64,000 nucleotides of DNA from Monosporascus cannonballus (lineage: Eukaryota; Ascomycota; Sordariomycetes; Xylariales). How positions within the stretch are numbered: the stretch's first letter is position 1; each line of letters begins with the position of its first letter. The translations under genes were made by a program, and so were the position numbers. The notes below the pieces were generated by a model. The model made no database searches. It saw only the letters and a program-made list of their open reading frames with translations, and was not told where the DNA came from. Of this stretch, positions 33,701 to 48,351 are shown piece after piece. Location of the stretch: contig QJNS01000253.1 in NCBI GenBank assembly GCA_004154925.1, forward strand, positions 12,693 to 76,692, written 5' to 3'.

Positions 33701-35065
33701 GCATCCGAAAGCGCCCTAACCCGGAGCAGGGGGAAATCGATCTGTACGCTTCCTCGTTTCGGTTGACACTGGCCGTATATAAACTGCGAAGTTCCGAGAC
33801 AACAGCGTGGGCTCACAGCCGAGTTATTTGTTCCAGACAGTAATCGTCACCGACATGAAGCTCCCACATTCGTGTCTTATGTTTTCAATGGACTATTCCG
33901 CCAATCAGGTGATACCAGTTTGCCCGAATTGTACAATTGCCCGTGCTCCCGCCTTTGTAATCGCGTTTCACGATCCGCAACTCTTCCGTTATCTCCTCGA
34001 AAAAAAAAAATGACACTTAAAGTTTGCATATGACGTATACGCACGGCGATTTGAGATTATGTGACTCCGATATCCACTAAAACTCACATCTTAGCTAAGC
34101 ACGCCCCACACATACATCCGTGCGTACTTTTTTCTCTTTGGTGCCGCCGGGGGCGCATCTTGGATAGCAAGACTCGTCAGGGCATTTCAAATAATGGATT
34201 TCAAATATGGCTATTAGCGAGCCGCCTGACAGGCAGTGGCTTTAATATTTGGCTAGGTAAGTCCCTTCTATGTATTTGGCGGCAGTGTATCCGAGGAAGG
34301 GTTACCTTAGGAGACCGTTCGCAGTTCCAGCGGCAGATAAGCCTTAACGTTGAACGCCTCAAGGGCGGCTCAGTGACGATCGATTTGAATTCTCGGAAAG
34401 GGACTCCGAGACAACGACAATCCTCCACTGCCACTCCATCAGGTACTACCTGCCTCCTGCTTATTGCAATGACGGTTGCGTTCTAGTCCATTTCCCACTA
34501 GGCCTCTTGCCCCGTAAATACACATTTCATGTTACAGTACCTGCCCAGGTGACGTTAGCGGCCGATACGGTGCACTGCTGCAGTCTCGTGGGTAACTTCC
34601 GCCTGTCCGAGACGAACCGCTTCCTCACGTCACGTAACCTATTAGGCTAGGAGGGTCTGCATAGCATCAGGAAGTGCAGTGCCGCAGATATTATTGGCTG
34701 AGATCGTCGACATCGGGGACGGAGCCCACAATGGGTCCCCGTTCGACCATGGACCAGACTGTCGCGGGCGAGGGGCCCCAAGTGGCTACTATAACTACAA
34801 CCATATGCATATGCGTTTATTAATGCTCGGGCTCTCTTCGCGTTTCTTCTGCCATTTGGTCATGCTGTCTGGTTTATCCGTTCTTCCATCTCTCCCTGTG
34901 GCATATATTCTCGCATTGACTTTCGAAACATAATTTGTTTCCCGCCTGAGACACGAAACTGTCCTTGTGGCCTGCGGCAGTCAGCTGACCCCAGTCATTG
35001 GTGCATTTTACAATTTATTTGCATGTGATAAAGCCTCTTCCAACACATACATAACCTAGACAGTC
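33701..35065. promoter_or_regulatory. Divergent intergenic region TPC1 / unknown gene
   Basis: About 1.4 kb between two outward-facing genes. An A-run lies at about 34001-34011. Several short open frames show no recognisable content. Both promoters should lie here. Confidence 0.5.
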
Positions 35066-36391
35066 ATGGGCTTGACGTACGGGGAACAAACGGCAACAAC
35101 CAACTTCTCCACGATTCACACCGGAGATCAGCAGCAGCAGAAACCAGCCAGTATTCTTACGGGTAATATGAGTTCCGCAAACATGGTTAAACCGCCGAAT
35201 CTGCACGCCCTGCTAGGTCCCCTGCTGCCGGCCCTGCCCGCGGCCGCGTTCTCGCCGAAGCCGGCGGAGGCCATCTTGCCCGCGCTCTCGCCGATCCTCA
35301 GACAGCGGGTGCAGCTCCTGTCCACGGACGACTCCGAGTCGTGGATCGAGCTGCTGTGCTACGACAAGGCGGGCGCGGCGCGCCTCCGGGAGATCGCCCA
35401 GAGCGACCGCCTGGCACCGCACCCCGTCTCCGGCGAGGTCGAGGTCGACTGGGACTACGACGCCGAGGTCCGCTACCGGCGCGTCGACGAGGAGACGCTG
35501 CAGGCGCTCGTGGCGCTCGGGGGCGAAATGAAACTCGCGTTTCGGCTGGTCTACTGCACGGGGGACCCCATAGGCGGCGACGGCTGGAGGGTCGGCGAGG
35601 TCGGCGCCGCGGAGAAGCCCTCGCCGTTCTCCTCCTTCGGGGGCGTCTCGACCGTCGCCGAGGCGGAGCGGCAGTTCGCCGAGAAGAAGGAGCTGACGCA
35701 GCTTTCTGCTACGCTTGCGCCGCCGAGTAATCGTCATCTCGCCCTGCAGGACGAGGAAGACGACGACGACGATTACTGGGCGCGGTACGATGCGACGCCG
35801 TCGCGGACACCGGCGATTAAGAGGTCGCCGGCTCCGCAATCGACGACGACTAAGAGCTACGGCTCGGGCGCCGCCGAGGATGACTACTACGCCCAGTACG
35901 ACTCGGTGCAGCCCGCCATGGACAACTATGACCCGGACGAGGAAGCCGACCAGGGCGAGGTGCCCGCTCATCCACCTCCCCTAGGGCTGGCGCGGCCGAA
36001 CGAGAACAGCAACGGCGAAGCCGCCGCTACGGGCGAACAACGACCACAACAACCCCAACCCAGCGAAACCCAGAGCACCTGGACGACGCTGGTGGAACCG
36101 ACACCGCAGCCGGCAAGGAGAATGAGCGACCACGAAAACAACCCGGACCTCGTACACCCGCGGCCGGCATCGAGCGCCAGCAGCTCGCGGGCGTCGGTGG
36201 AGCGGCTCGAGGCGGCGGCGGGGCGGCGCGACCAGGCCGAGTTCGGCGTGCGGCAGCACGTGTCCCGCAGCGTGCGGAGCCTGTACTCCCTCGCGCGCGC
36301 GTCGGGCATCGACCGCCGCGAGTTCGAGCGCCTCGTGCGCACCGAGCTCGACGTGCTCGGGCTCGTGGAGGGCGAGGACGACGATGAATAA
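35066..36391 (+). CDS. Conserved fungal protein of unknown function
   Basis: Open frame of 441 residues. The likelier start is the second methionine at 35168 (MSSANMVKPPNLHALLG), because residues 1-34 look like 5' leader. I do not recognise a named family. The first 180 residues form a compact, conserved-looking domain: ILRQRVQLLS, SWIELLCYDKAGAARLREIA, HPVSGEVEVDWDYDAEVRYRR and FRLVYCTGD-x-GGDGWRVGEV. The middle is disordered and acidic, with two copies of a DDYx-A-x-YD motif (about 234-242 and 271-279). The C terminus is helical (VERLEAAAGRRDQAEFGVRQ, then SVRSLYSLARASGIDRREFERL) and ends in acidic residues. GC content is very high. No signal peptide or membrane segment is seen. Location and role are unknown. 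Confidence 0.75.
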   Translation: MGLTYGEQTATTNFSTIHTGDQQQQKPASILTGNMSSANMVKPPNLHALLGPLLPALPAAAFSPKPAEAILPALSPILRQRVQLLSTDDSESWIELLCYDKAGAARLREIAQSDRLAPHPVSGEVEVDWDYDAEVRYRRVDEETLQALVALGGEMKLAFRLVYCTGDPIGGDGWRVGEVGAAEKPSPFSSFGGVSTVAEAERQFAEKKELTQLSATLAPPSNRHLALQDEEDDDDDYWARYDATPSRTPAIKRSPAPQSTTTKSYGSGAAEDDYYAQYDSVQPAMDNYDPDEEADQGEVPAHPPPLGLARPNENSNGEAAATGEQRPQQPQPSETQSTWTTLVEPTPQPARRMSDHENNPDLVHPRPASSASSSRASVERLEAAAGRRDQAEFGVRQHVSRSVRSLYSLARASGIDRREFERLVRTELDVLGLVEGEDDDE

Positions 36392-37681
36392 CCAGACACC
36401 GATGGAGATAGAGATAGACGTGAGGCTTGCGGTTTAGGAGAAGGGGGACAAAGGGGAGGAAGCGGGTAGAAGGGAAAAGAAAGAGAAAGACCCCATGGTG
36501 TGCGTTTCTACCGCTCTGACGGCGAGAGTATCGGGGCTCACCGCTGTTCCAGTCACTAACTCTATTCGCTTGATGGGGAGATACGGTAGCTCTCCATAGC
36601 GGGTTTGCATCTATTACCTACATTCTATGCTTGGGGGATACCGGCGTCGGGCATCTGGGAGGGAACTCGGGTTGGCATATCATGGGTTCCGTATTTCATG
36701 CATCCAGAGGCGTTTCGTCGTTTCCGGCAATTCTTCTACGTAGTCGGGCGTTCTGCGGCGTTAATGGAAAATCTGACACCAACACGATAAAATTCCGTGC
36801 AATGACCACTTAATCAGCCTTATGACGTCGTGATGTTTTCTTTGGAAAAAGGAGCAAACGGAGCAGGTCTCGGGCGGCGACGCTGCTCTCCTCATCTCCG
36901 TGACCGGCACCGGGCGGGGCTCCGGACAAATAGTTGAGGCACCCTTGATAGTATCCCAGGAGCTGGAATATGAGAATTGGATAGTTCATGTCCGACCAAC
37001 GACCAAAGTTGATACCTAGCAAAAGTAATAAAAGCCTGTGTCTATTCGAATTTCTTTAAAAAGCTACTTCTATGGGCATATAAAGCTAATAACAACAATG
37101 GGGATGTAGCTAGGTGATCGGAGTTGGCTCAACTATTGTAGCCGGAGCCCGCTACCGTGGCCGGATACCGATTCCTTAACCCCTTACATCCTATTTTCGA
37201 GATTCCCTTCTAGCCGCCCGCGCCACCTCATCCTCGTACCTCATCTGCTACCGCGAAGGGCTGCCTGTGTAGTTAGCCAGGGGCAACGCGCCAGGAAGAA
37301 TGGAACGACTCGTCTGGATTGATATCATAGGAGCGTGGATCATCATTACTATAGGGATACGGGCTAAGAGGACGACCATCAGCTCGCTGTCTGGCTACTT
37401 AGGTAGTCAAGCCCTTCGGCTAACGTTGGTATACTCTAATAGGATGTGGAATAGGGATACTTGCTCTGACGAGACTTTTTTCGCAGTCTCTCAACTCTCC
37501 AGGGGCCGGGAATCCCAGCATAGCGCTCGCGCCCCCCCTCCCCCTTACAGCGCTCTTTCCCTCTGCTTTTTTACCTTCTTATTCTTCCTCCTCATCACCG
37601 CTCACGATATACCAGTGAACCCCCGACGTGGGCACCCAGCCCGACCATCCGTTTAGGCAGTTGACGAGCGACATCAACGGG
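36392..37681. other. Intergenic, convergent 3' regions
   Basis: About 1.3 kb between the unknown gene and the kinase, converging. A 59-codon minus-strand frame (36810-36986, from MNYPILIFQLLGYY) lacks any support beyond being open. C-runs lie near 37530-37550. Confidence 0.5.
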
Positions 37682-40713
<3,032 letters not shown>

Positions 40714-41726
40714 GTTGTCGTCTCTGTATCATGTGTTATGCTAGAAAAGACTGCTAGAAGCTACGTCCATACGGGGACGATTATAATCTCAGTGCCATGG
40801 GACTACAGAACCCTCCTGTATATAACGATGGTGAGTGGAGGGCTGTAGTTGGGGACGGGGACGGCCTTGGGGCAAAGGATATGGTAATGTAGGAGATATG
40901 GGATGATGAACACGGCCAACCCGTCAGTTAGTGAAGGGATCTGCTCACTGTCAAGTCGTTCTTGTCTTTGCCCGTTTTCAACAACAAGCAAGAACCCCTG
41001 CACAGCCTAAATCCAGCGGGAAGGATAGAAGTGACGACCATTACTTCCCACGTATAGGCAGGAAATCGGCTCACGGATCAAGCAACACAAGTTCCTGCAA
41101 GTACAACCTGCCACCCAAGAAGGCCGAATGCCATGTAATCCAACAGTCAGCAAATCCTACAACTATAACGTGGAGAAGCTAGACGAATGCTCAAGGGCAA
41201 CAGAGTGAGATAAGGAATCCCAGTTAAGATAGCCGTTTAAAGCTTTTATTAACAAGGCTTGATTGACTACAAACCAACGAGAAAGCACATATTCGCCCCT
41301 TATAAGACGTCTTTTCCCGTACGCCTGTTATGCAATACAGACCTCGTCATCCCTTATGACATCTGCTTCCCACGTCCTGAGACAGGATCCTCGCAGACAT
41401 GCGCCGGTCAGAGACCTTGCAGCGCAAAGAGAATATGAGATAATCATCAAAACTCGTACTAGGAGAATGAGTAGTTCAAGGCACAACACGCATTGGCCTC
41501 AAACCAGATAGGAGTACATACAGAGTGGTATCTGCAGTCAAAGACATCGCCAGTACCACCCATGGGCGCTTGCAGAAAGGATCGCATGAAGGTCTTTCAA
41601 ACCATCTCGAGTGTGACGACTTTTGAGTAAGACTTTCTCCAGCAACTTCTGCGGAGTCGATAAATCGAGTGACAAGCCGGAACGGCCAGGTACTTAATAT
41701 CGAAGACACTCCGGAAAGCCTCGAGA
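40714..41726. other. Intergenic, kinase promoter side and FPR4 3' side
   Basis: About 1 kb, tandem minus orientation. Nothing else is recognised. Confidence 0.5.
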
Positions 41727-43413
41727 TTATTTGATTCCAAGCAGCTTGACGTCGAAGATTAGCTGGCTGTTGCTCGGAATGCCAGGTAACGATTTGCTGC
41801 CATAAGCGAGGTGCGCAGGGATAGTCAATCGACGCTCTCCACCGACGGACATGCCGATAATTCCTATGTCCCATCCCTTGATAACTTGTCCATCACCAGC
41901 CTTGAAGCTGAAAGGCTTGCCCTTCTTGTTGGCTGTTCTATATTAGCAATAGTCGAAGTGATAACTGAAGAGGGAAACTCACAATCAAAGACCTTGCCGT
42001 CCTGAAGCTTGCCGATATATCTCACATCGACCCGATCACCCTTCTTAACTGCACGGCCGGTGCCGAGCTTACGGTCATCGACCGTGACACCCTGGACGAC
42101 CTTGACTCCGAGTGAGGCTCCCTTCGCAGCAGGCTTCTCGGCAGCGCTAGAACCGGTAGGGCCTTGCTCGAGGTTCTTAGCGAATTGGACCTTCTTGTCG
42201 CCCTTGGTAGGGGCCTCCTTGGCAGCGTCCTTGCCCTCGTCAGCGGCGACGGGCTCGCCTTTGTTGTTCTTTAGTTTCTTCTGCTGCTTCTTGCTGAGCT
42301 TGGTCTCGGCGGCGGCGGCGCCAGACTTGGCAATCATCTCGTCGAGACCTTCACCCTGGTCCTCGGCAGGGCGCTTGTTCTTACCCTTCTTGGCATCGGC
42401 AGCGACAAGCTTGGGCGCATCCTCTTCATCAGACTCAATCTCGGTGACACGAGGGTCTTGGATACCGTCAAGGTGATCGACCTCGGACTCCTCCGAGTCA
42501 TAGTCGTCGATACCGTCATGGAAGTCGTAGCCCTCCTCATCATCATCTTCATCAGGCGAGATGTCTTCGTTAGCGTCAATGATGTAGTTGCCAGTGAGAT
42601 GGACAGTGTGCGTGCCCTTGACGACGAAGAAGACCCTCTCGTCAGGGGCAATGGTGATATCAAGGGGTTGTTGGTAGTTCTTCGGGATTGTTAGTGCAGA
42701 AGCAGAGGTCCCGTTGCTCAGGAAAACCTACTCTCTCGGTGTCCAGAGTGCAGACGACAAGCTCCTCCATGTCAAGACCATCCTCGTCATCCTCATCCTC
42801 ATCATCGTCATCGTCGTCGCTGGAGGTAGCGGGCTCCTTGCCCTTCTTGTTGGCCTTCTTGCCATTGGTCTTGGCATTCCCATCAGCCATCTCCTCATCC
42901 GAGTCCTCCTCGTCCTGAGCGGCCTCGATGAGCTTCTTAAGAGCAGCCTCTCGCTTCGCCTTCTTAGACTTGGCAGGATCGCTCGGACCACCGTTAGCCT
43001 CGTCGTCATCTTCCCCATCCTCGTCCTCGTCCGAATCTGAATCGGAAGAGCCGCCCATGATTTGCTTCAGGTACTCGTCATCGATCTCATCGTCAAGATC
43101 GGAATAGCGCTGGCGAACAATCTTCAAGGTGGACCGCGGGACGTTGGGAATGTTGCCGTTCTCATCAGCTTCGGGGGCCTCGGTGGGATCGAGGGCAGCC
43201 ATGGTAATGCGATACTACGCCCGTTTGGTTAGCGATTCGGGGGAAGGTTGGATGACAAGACGCAGTTTGACACATGGAAGCACTCAAATGAATACACAAA
43301 CGGGAATGCATACTTACAGCGGCATCAGGGAAGCTGTCCTCCTGCATGGCAGGAATCATGATGCCTCCAGGCGGGACCTCGAGCCCATAGAGGGCGACAG
43401 GCAGCATCGACAT
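41727..43413 (-). CDS. FPR4: Nucleolar FKBP-type peptidyl-prolyl isomerase (FPR3/FPR4)
   Basis: Four exons: 43413-43318, 43214-42732, 42679-41983 and 41932-41727, giving 493 residues with phases agreeing at every join. The N-terminal nucleoplasmin-like part starts [17 protein letters not shown] and includes [21 protein letters not shown] and [12 protein letters not shown]. It is broken up by acidic Asp/Glu/Ser tracts that probably bind histones. A Lys-rich segment follows. The C-terminal FKBP domain (about 385-493) has [48 protein letters not shown] and [10 protein letters not shown]. Fpr3/Fpr4 proteins isomerise histone prolines and act as histone chaperones in the nucleolus. Frames that look like separate genes here are shadows of the acidic repeats. 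Confidence 0.94.
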
Positions 43414-46110
43414 GTTGAAGACGAAAGTAAATAGGAATGGACTCCGCAATTTGAGATGGAATAGGTGGTGAGATGCAGCTAGCACGACAGTCGCAAGTCA
43501 ATGCTGGATCTAAAGAAGTTGGACGAAGAAAAGAATCGCGGATTAGACTGTGAAAAGTTGAGATGCGACGCGTGAACTTTTTTTTTATTCAGAAGCAATT
43601 CGCAGAGCTACCAAAAGCTCGAAAACTTTTTTTTCCGTTTGGCTCAACACTGCACCCAGCAACACCCCACCGATAAGGGACGCTAGCGCTCCTTATCGCT
43701 ATCGTTAGAAGCTGCAGAGTCAGGCTTGGCTCACTCACTTAGCGGTCTTTGCCTAGCAACAGGTCAACAAATCGGCATAAAATGCGAAAGGGAAGACAAC
43801 CTGCTGACAAGCAAGACCGGTCATTGTCTTTCTGTTGTATGACCTCGAGCAAGGGATTCGTACCTACTCAAAATTGGGTGATCTGTTCTAACCGTCGCGT
43901 CAAAACTTGGTGATGCTCTCTTCTCCGGAGACCATGGGTTGTCATAGACCAGCAACGGGTATTTCATCAATGAGTCGTCATTCATAGGTATTCGCATGGG
44001 TTCGGATCATTGCATTTGCCTACCGAGAGGCGGACCTAAGAGCTAGGCTCTGCAGGTATCATGTCTTTACTACGATTAGGATAGGTTAAGCAAGTGGTAC
44101 GGTGATATGTGTCAAACTTAATTTAGGGGGCCTACTGTAGTATCGCCGACAATTTACGCTGGAGCCATGCGATATATCACAAATTGGCAACCTTCAAGCG
44201 CTGCAGCATTGTTATATCCATCTCTCCAAGCTTGCTTGATTTCTCACTTCCAATGGCTCAGCCCTGCGTCATGATGATCGGAAAATCTAAGACATCACTA
44301 TATGGAAAAATCCGGACCTCTACCGAAGTGTTTTGTAGCTACACCGCCCTAGAGCTCCTTGCAGCCTAGACATCGGGTGTAATGAAGGGGGAGATGAAGG
44401 AGACTCGGTTGTCGACAAGGCTGGATTTCGAAGAGAATCTTCTAAGTTTACTTAGTTGCAACTATGACGTCCGCGATCGATCGATCACGGTGGACCAAAG
44501 TGCAGGACAAAACGAATGACACGAGACGCTAGTTAACTGGAGCTCTAGACAAGTAGGCACATGGTAATAAAACAGCTGACTCTCCCGCTCTGAAGCATCC
44601 GAAGGGCTCGAGACCACTGGTCTCAGTAGTTATTTTCCTCGATGTCTTGGATTATACGCTTATTAAAACCATCATATAACTATATGCCGCAGTCCTGCAA
44701 CGACTTTCGAGATGGGCTGACCTCTCCTATACAAATGCGCCATAGACGAACCCACCTAGGGCCGCAAGACTGCTTTACTGCATCCACGATGAGTTGTTAT
44801 GAGATCTGACGACACGTCCTTCCCGCAAAAGAGGGAAGACAACGCAGCGCCAGGCCGCATACGGCTATCGGCGATTCAACACAACAGCTCCCCTCGCCGG
44901 GCCATCTGGTTTCGTAACGTCTTGAAGAGCGTCGGCCAACACGATGTCTTGCACGAGCGACGGCCGCCTCGCCGGGCTGGTATATCGAAACAAGAGGCTA
45001 TCCCCGTGCTGACGCTGAGAACCTAGCATGACATCCACCGCGCAACGTCTCGACGAGCCGGCGCGTCACCGACGAGTCCTCACTAAAAAGAAAGAAAGCA
45101 CCGGAGTCGAGCGGGGGGCAACAGTCACGAAACGGCTAGCCGGTTAAGGAGTCGAGGGCCGTCAGATCCCCGCGGCCTGCCTGATAGGACGAAACCCACG
45201 AACCTCCATGGGAGGTGTGCCGAAAGGGTGTTGCGCGATTGGCCAGTTCCCCGCGGTCGGTCGGGGGCTCGGGAGTTTCCTGCCGGGCCGGAAGGAGGCG
45301 AAGCATGTGTTTGCTTCTACCGCCCAGAGGTGCTAGCTCTGTTGAATGTCCCCAAGGATGCAACGGCTTCATCAACGCCCAGGCAGCGGACGTGAAGGCC
45401 AGCGATATACACAATAAGCGACGTGACGGGCTTGCACCTCAAACACACTTACTTTACATCCATTCGGACCGAAACGGCTGCAGTGATTTATTGCCGGCGA
45501 CAACTCAGCTTATTATTGAATATCGTAAGCTTCTTCGTAGGCGTGCTCTACACATGCTCTCATCTCCCTCCTGGCCCCTTAAGCGGGTTGGAGTATCGCC
45601 TTTGCTCTCCCACTCTTATGTACATGTATTAAATATTAGCAGGCTAGGGTGGCTGGTTGCTGGCTGCGCGCATCTGTCCTCATGAAGCGTTAACCCGTCA
45701 TAAACTCGTGGTCGCTGGGCTAGCCTGCACCCCCAGCGGACGGAGGGATCTATTGCTAGATCCATGTCAACCGCCGATACTTGCTTCTTCTCAACCCCAG
45801 GTCTCTTGCCGTTTAACGAATGCTGGCAGGAAGAAAATCATTTTTCCTGCACCGTGCTCCTCGAACTCCTCTGACCCGAAACATACCCTGGTCTCTAGAA
45901 TGCCAATGCCAATGCCGTTACCATCATATCGACATTATATTCTGTATTTACACTCGCTGCGAAGCCGCCGTGCAGAAGGTGATGAAAAAGGGTAGCCGGT
46001 TGCAATTCAGCAGGCCGGATAGAATGGAAAGGAATTAGCCGAGAACTTGAGTGTCCGGGGGAGACATGTCCCGGGTTCGTAATTATAAAATTATAATGGT
46101 TGTCGCATCG
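43414..46110. other. Long intergenic region, FPR4 promoter to glycosyltransferase 3' end
   Basis: About 2.7 kb without a supported gene. It has T/A-runs near 43580-43635. A GC-rich stretch at 44850-45400 is open on the minus strand for 92 codons (45136-45414), but the translation is not recognisable. I find no tRNA A/B boxes and no inverted repeats long enough to call a transposon. Confidence 0.5.
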
Positions 46111-48351
46111 CTATACCTTTCCAGCTGCTGTTACGGACTTCGCTCTTTGTCTCGTTACCTTCTTGCTGACAGTGTAAACTAGGTCGACTGTCCAGAAATG
46201 CTGGATCTGTGCTTGAGCACAAGGAATAGCGCCGTACAGTGGTGCCACAAGCGGTACCATAAAATAGTCCTTGAAGTTTTTCTTGACAGAGCGATGCGAG
46301 AAGCACATCCCTTTGGCAAGGCCAGCTTCCGTCATCTCCTTTTCGCGATTGGAGCTAGCGACCCTGTGGAACCGCTCGTACAGGAATAAGTAGAGCGCGA
46401 CTTCCATAAAGCCGACCGTTCGCAGAACGTTGCACCAGAAGAAGATCCAGGATATGTTGTGGGGGTCAGAATTCTTCCCATCAGCCACCCAGTCGTAGAG
46501 GGTAGACGCAAGGACAAGAATGGTCATCTGAACGGGCAGGAAATGCGCTTCGAAAAGACGGTGGCTGAGGTAGATGAGCCGTTCCCAGTTGGGGCTTTTC
46601 AAAGTGTCCGTCACCATGTCCGAAAAGATGCCGTTCTCGGAAGTCTGTTCAGGGTCCATACTGTCAAGCTGCGCCTGTGTCATATAAGTGTCGTCGACAT
46701 CGGGATTACTCCTGGCTCAAGTCAATTTTAGCCGGACGGGTGAATGGGGAAATAAAATCTTACAAGGCGATGTGGAGAGGTCTGTAGGCCCGCGAGGTAT
46801 GCTTCCGCTCTTGCCACAGTTCCACGAATTTCCTAATGGCGTATCCGGTATCCAACGCTCCCCACATGTGTCGGAGTGCTTGCTTGTAGCGAGCGCGCAT
46901 GTCGTTGTACGTCTTCTGCAACAGACCATTGCCACCATCACCTTTCACATTGCTTTGACTCACAGGGCTCAGGATCGTTCTGACAGTAAGGTGACCATTC
47001 AGGGCGAAGAAGCACTTCAGGTACATATGCAGATCCTCGCCAATAGCTTCGGGGTCGCAATCCCAACCCCCAACGCGATCAATCAAGTCGAGAGGAAGAG
47101 AATAAACAGAGGTCGGAGGAGCAATGGTTGACCCACGGTAAAGGCCTGAAATACCAGCAGCAGCCCAGAGGATGTCAGCGACTCGAACAATGGCAGGAAC
47201 CTCGTGCGCATTTCGGTCAAAGATAATGGGAGCGGCATAGAGTGTCGTCGACGCTGTCTCCGGGTAGGAGACATGCATACTGGTAAGGTGTGCGAAGTAG
47301 TTGGACGAGAGGTGACTGTCAGCTATGACCTCTCAATGTTAACAAGCCGCTGATTTCATGCAGCAGGGTACTGCTTATAACAAGGTTGTGGGAACATAGT
47401 GTGGCCTACCATCGATCCCAGTGACAATTACGTCTTTTCTGATTCCCCGCGCGTATTTCTCGCTGAGTGTGCGCGCAGCCCATGCTACGTTGCTACCTTT
47501 TCCAGGAGACTCGCCGGGAATGTCGGATGGGTGGAGGGTGAACTCGATGGATCGAAACTTCTTGACGAACTCCTGGATGAGAGTCATGGCCTTGAGTTCT
47601 ACATTGTGTTCTCGCGCCTCCATGCCGAGGTAGACCTAGGGTGACTGTGTTAGCAGGGGAGGCTCCTTCACATTGATCGGCCTGGATCGAATGTGTGATC
47701 CATATTACACAACACAGGAAGACTCACATCATACGCGTCCCGGGCCTGAGGATGCGACGCCAATACGTCCAACGTCTCCCTCAGGGTATCCACCTCCTCT
47801 TTGTAATTAGGAATTATAATAGCGTGAACGACTTGGTGGACATCAGCATCAACATCGGTATATAGTTCGGTTTCAAGGTCGCCAGCTTCACTGCTAGAGG
47901 CGGAGGGCGAAGACCCCTCGCGAGAGGAAGTCAAGGTCTCGGAGCTGGAAAGAGACGTGGAGGAGCCGCGGCGCTGATTGGATAGCTTGAAGTCGCGGAT
48001 TGCCTTGCTTTTCGCCATCTTCTGTAGATTGCGGGTCAAGTCCAAAGTAGAGTAGCAGGAACGCAACGGGAACATGAAGACCAAAACGTGGATGAAGAGG
48101 CAGTAGTACGCGAAGACGACACTCCAGGTCCCGGCGCCCTCGGCTACAGGACTTCCGGACGTCGAGGAGCTAAGCGCGTCCTTTGTAGGCATATAACTGT
48201 ATCTATACCGCGTTGCTTGCGCTTCTTTTGTGATGACCCAGTAGCTGAGAAAGAGTGTTCCCAGCATGGCGAGACCTCCAACACGCCGCGAGCACCAATT
48301 GAGGAGCGACATCTCGGTGACGTGCTCTCGAGCCTTGAGAGGCCAGGCCAA
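46111..48351 (-). CDS. Membrane family-2 glycosyltransferase-like protein
   Basis: Four exons: 48351-47728, 47635-47410, 47322-46764 and 46711-46111, giving 669 residues, all phases consistent. A second methionine (M14, MSLLNWCSRRVGG) is a plausible start. The N-terminal membrane helices are about 25-45 and 75-98. The GT2 catalytic region begins VHAIIIPNYKEEVDTLRETLDVLASHP, has the metal-binding DADSH in VTGIDADSH (formed across an intron), GEDLHMYLKC and a Q-x-x-R-x-x-W-like QALRHMW. The C terminus has more membrane helices and a conserved NFKDYFMVPLVAPLYGAIPCAQAQIQHFWTVD block. Related proteins are widespread in filamentous fungi and annotated only as glycosyltransferase-like. Donor and product are unknown. 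It differs from chitin synthases by lacking the strict QxxRW. Confidence 0.86.

Noticed and set aside
35213..35971. A 252-codon minus-strand frame rich in Arg and Val.
   Set aside because: Shadow of the very GC-rich unknown gene on the plus strand.
36810..37022. A 59-70-codon minus-strand frame as a small gene.
   Set aside because: No homologous family recalled and no splice partners found.
45136..45414. A 92-codon minus-strand frame in a GC-rich patch.
   Set aside because: Not recognisable; openness is expected from composition.
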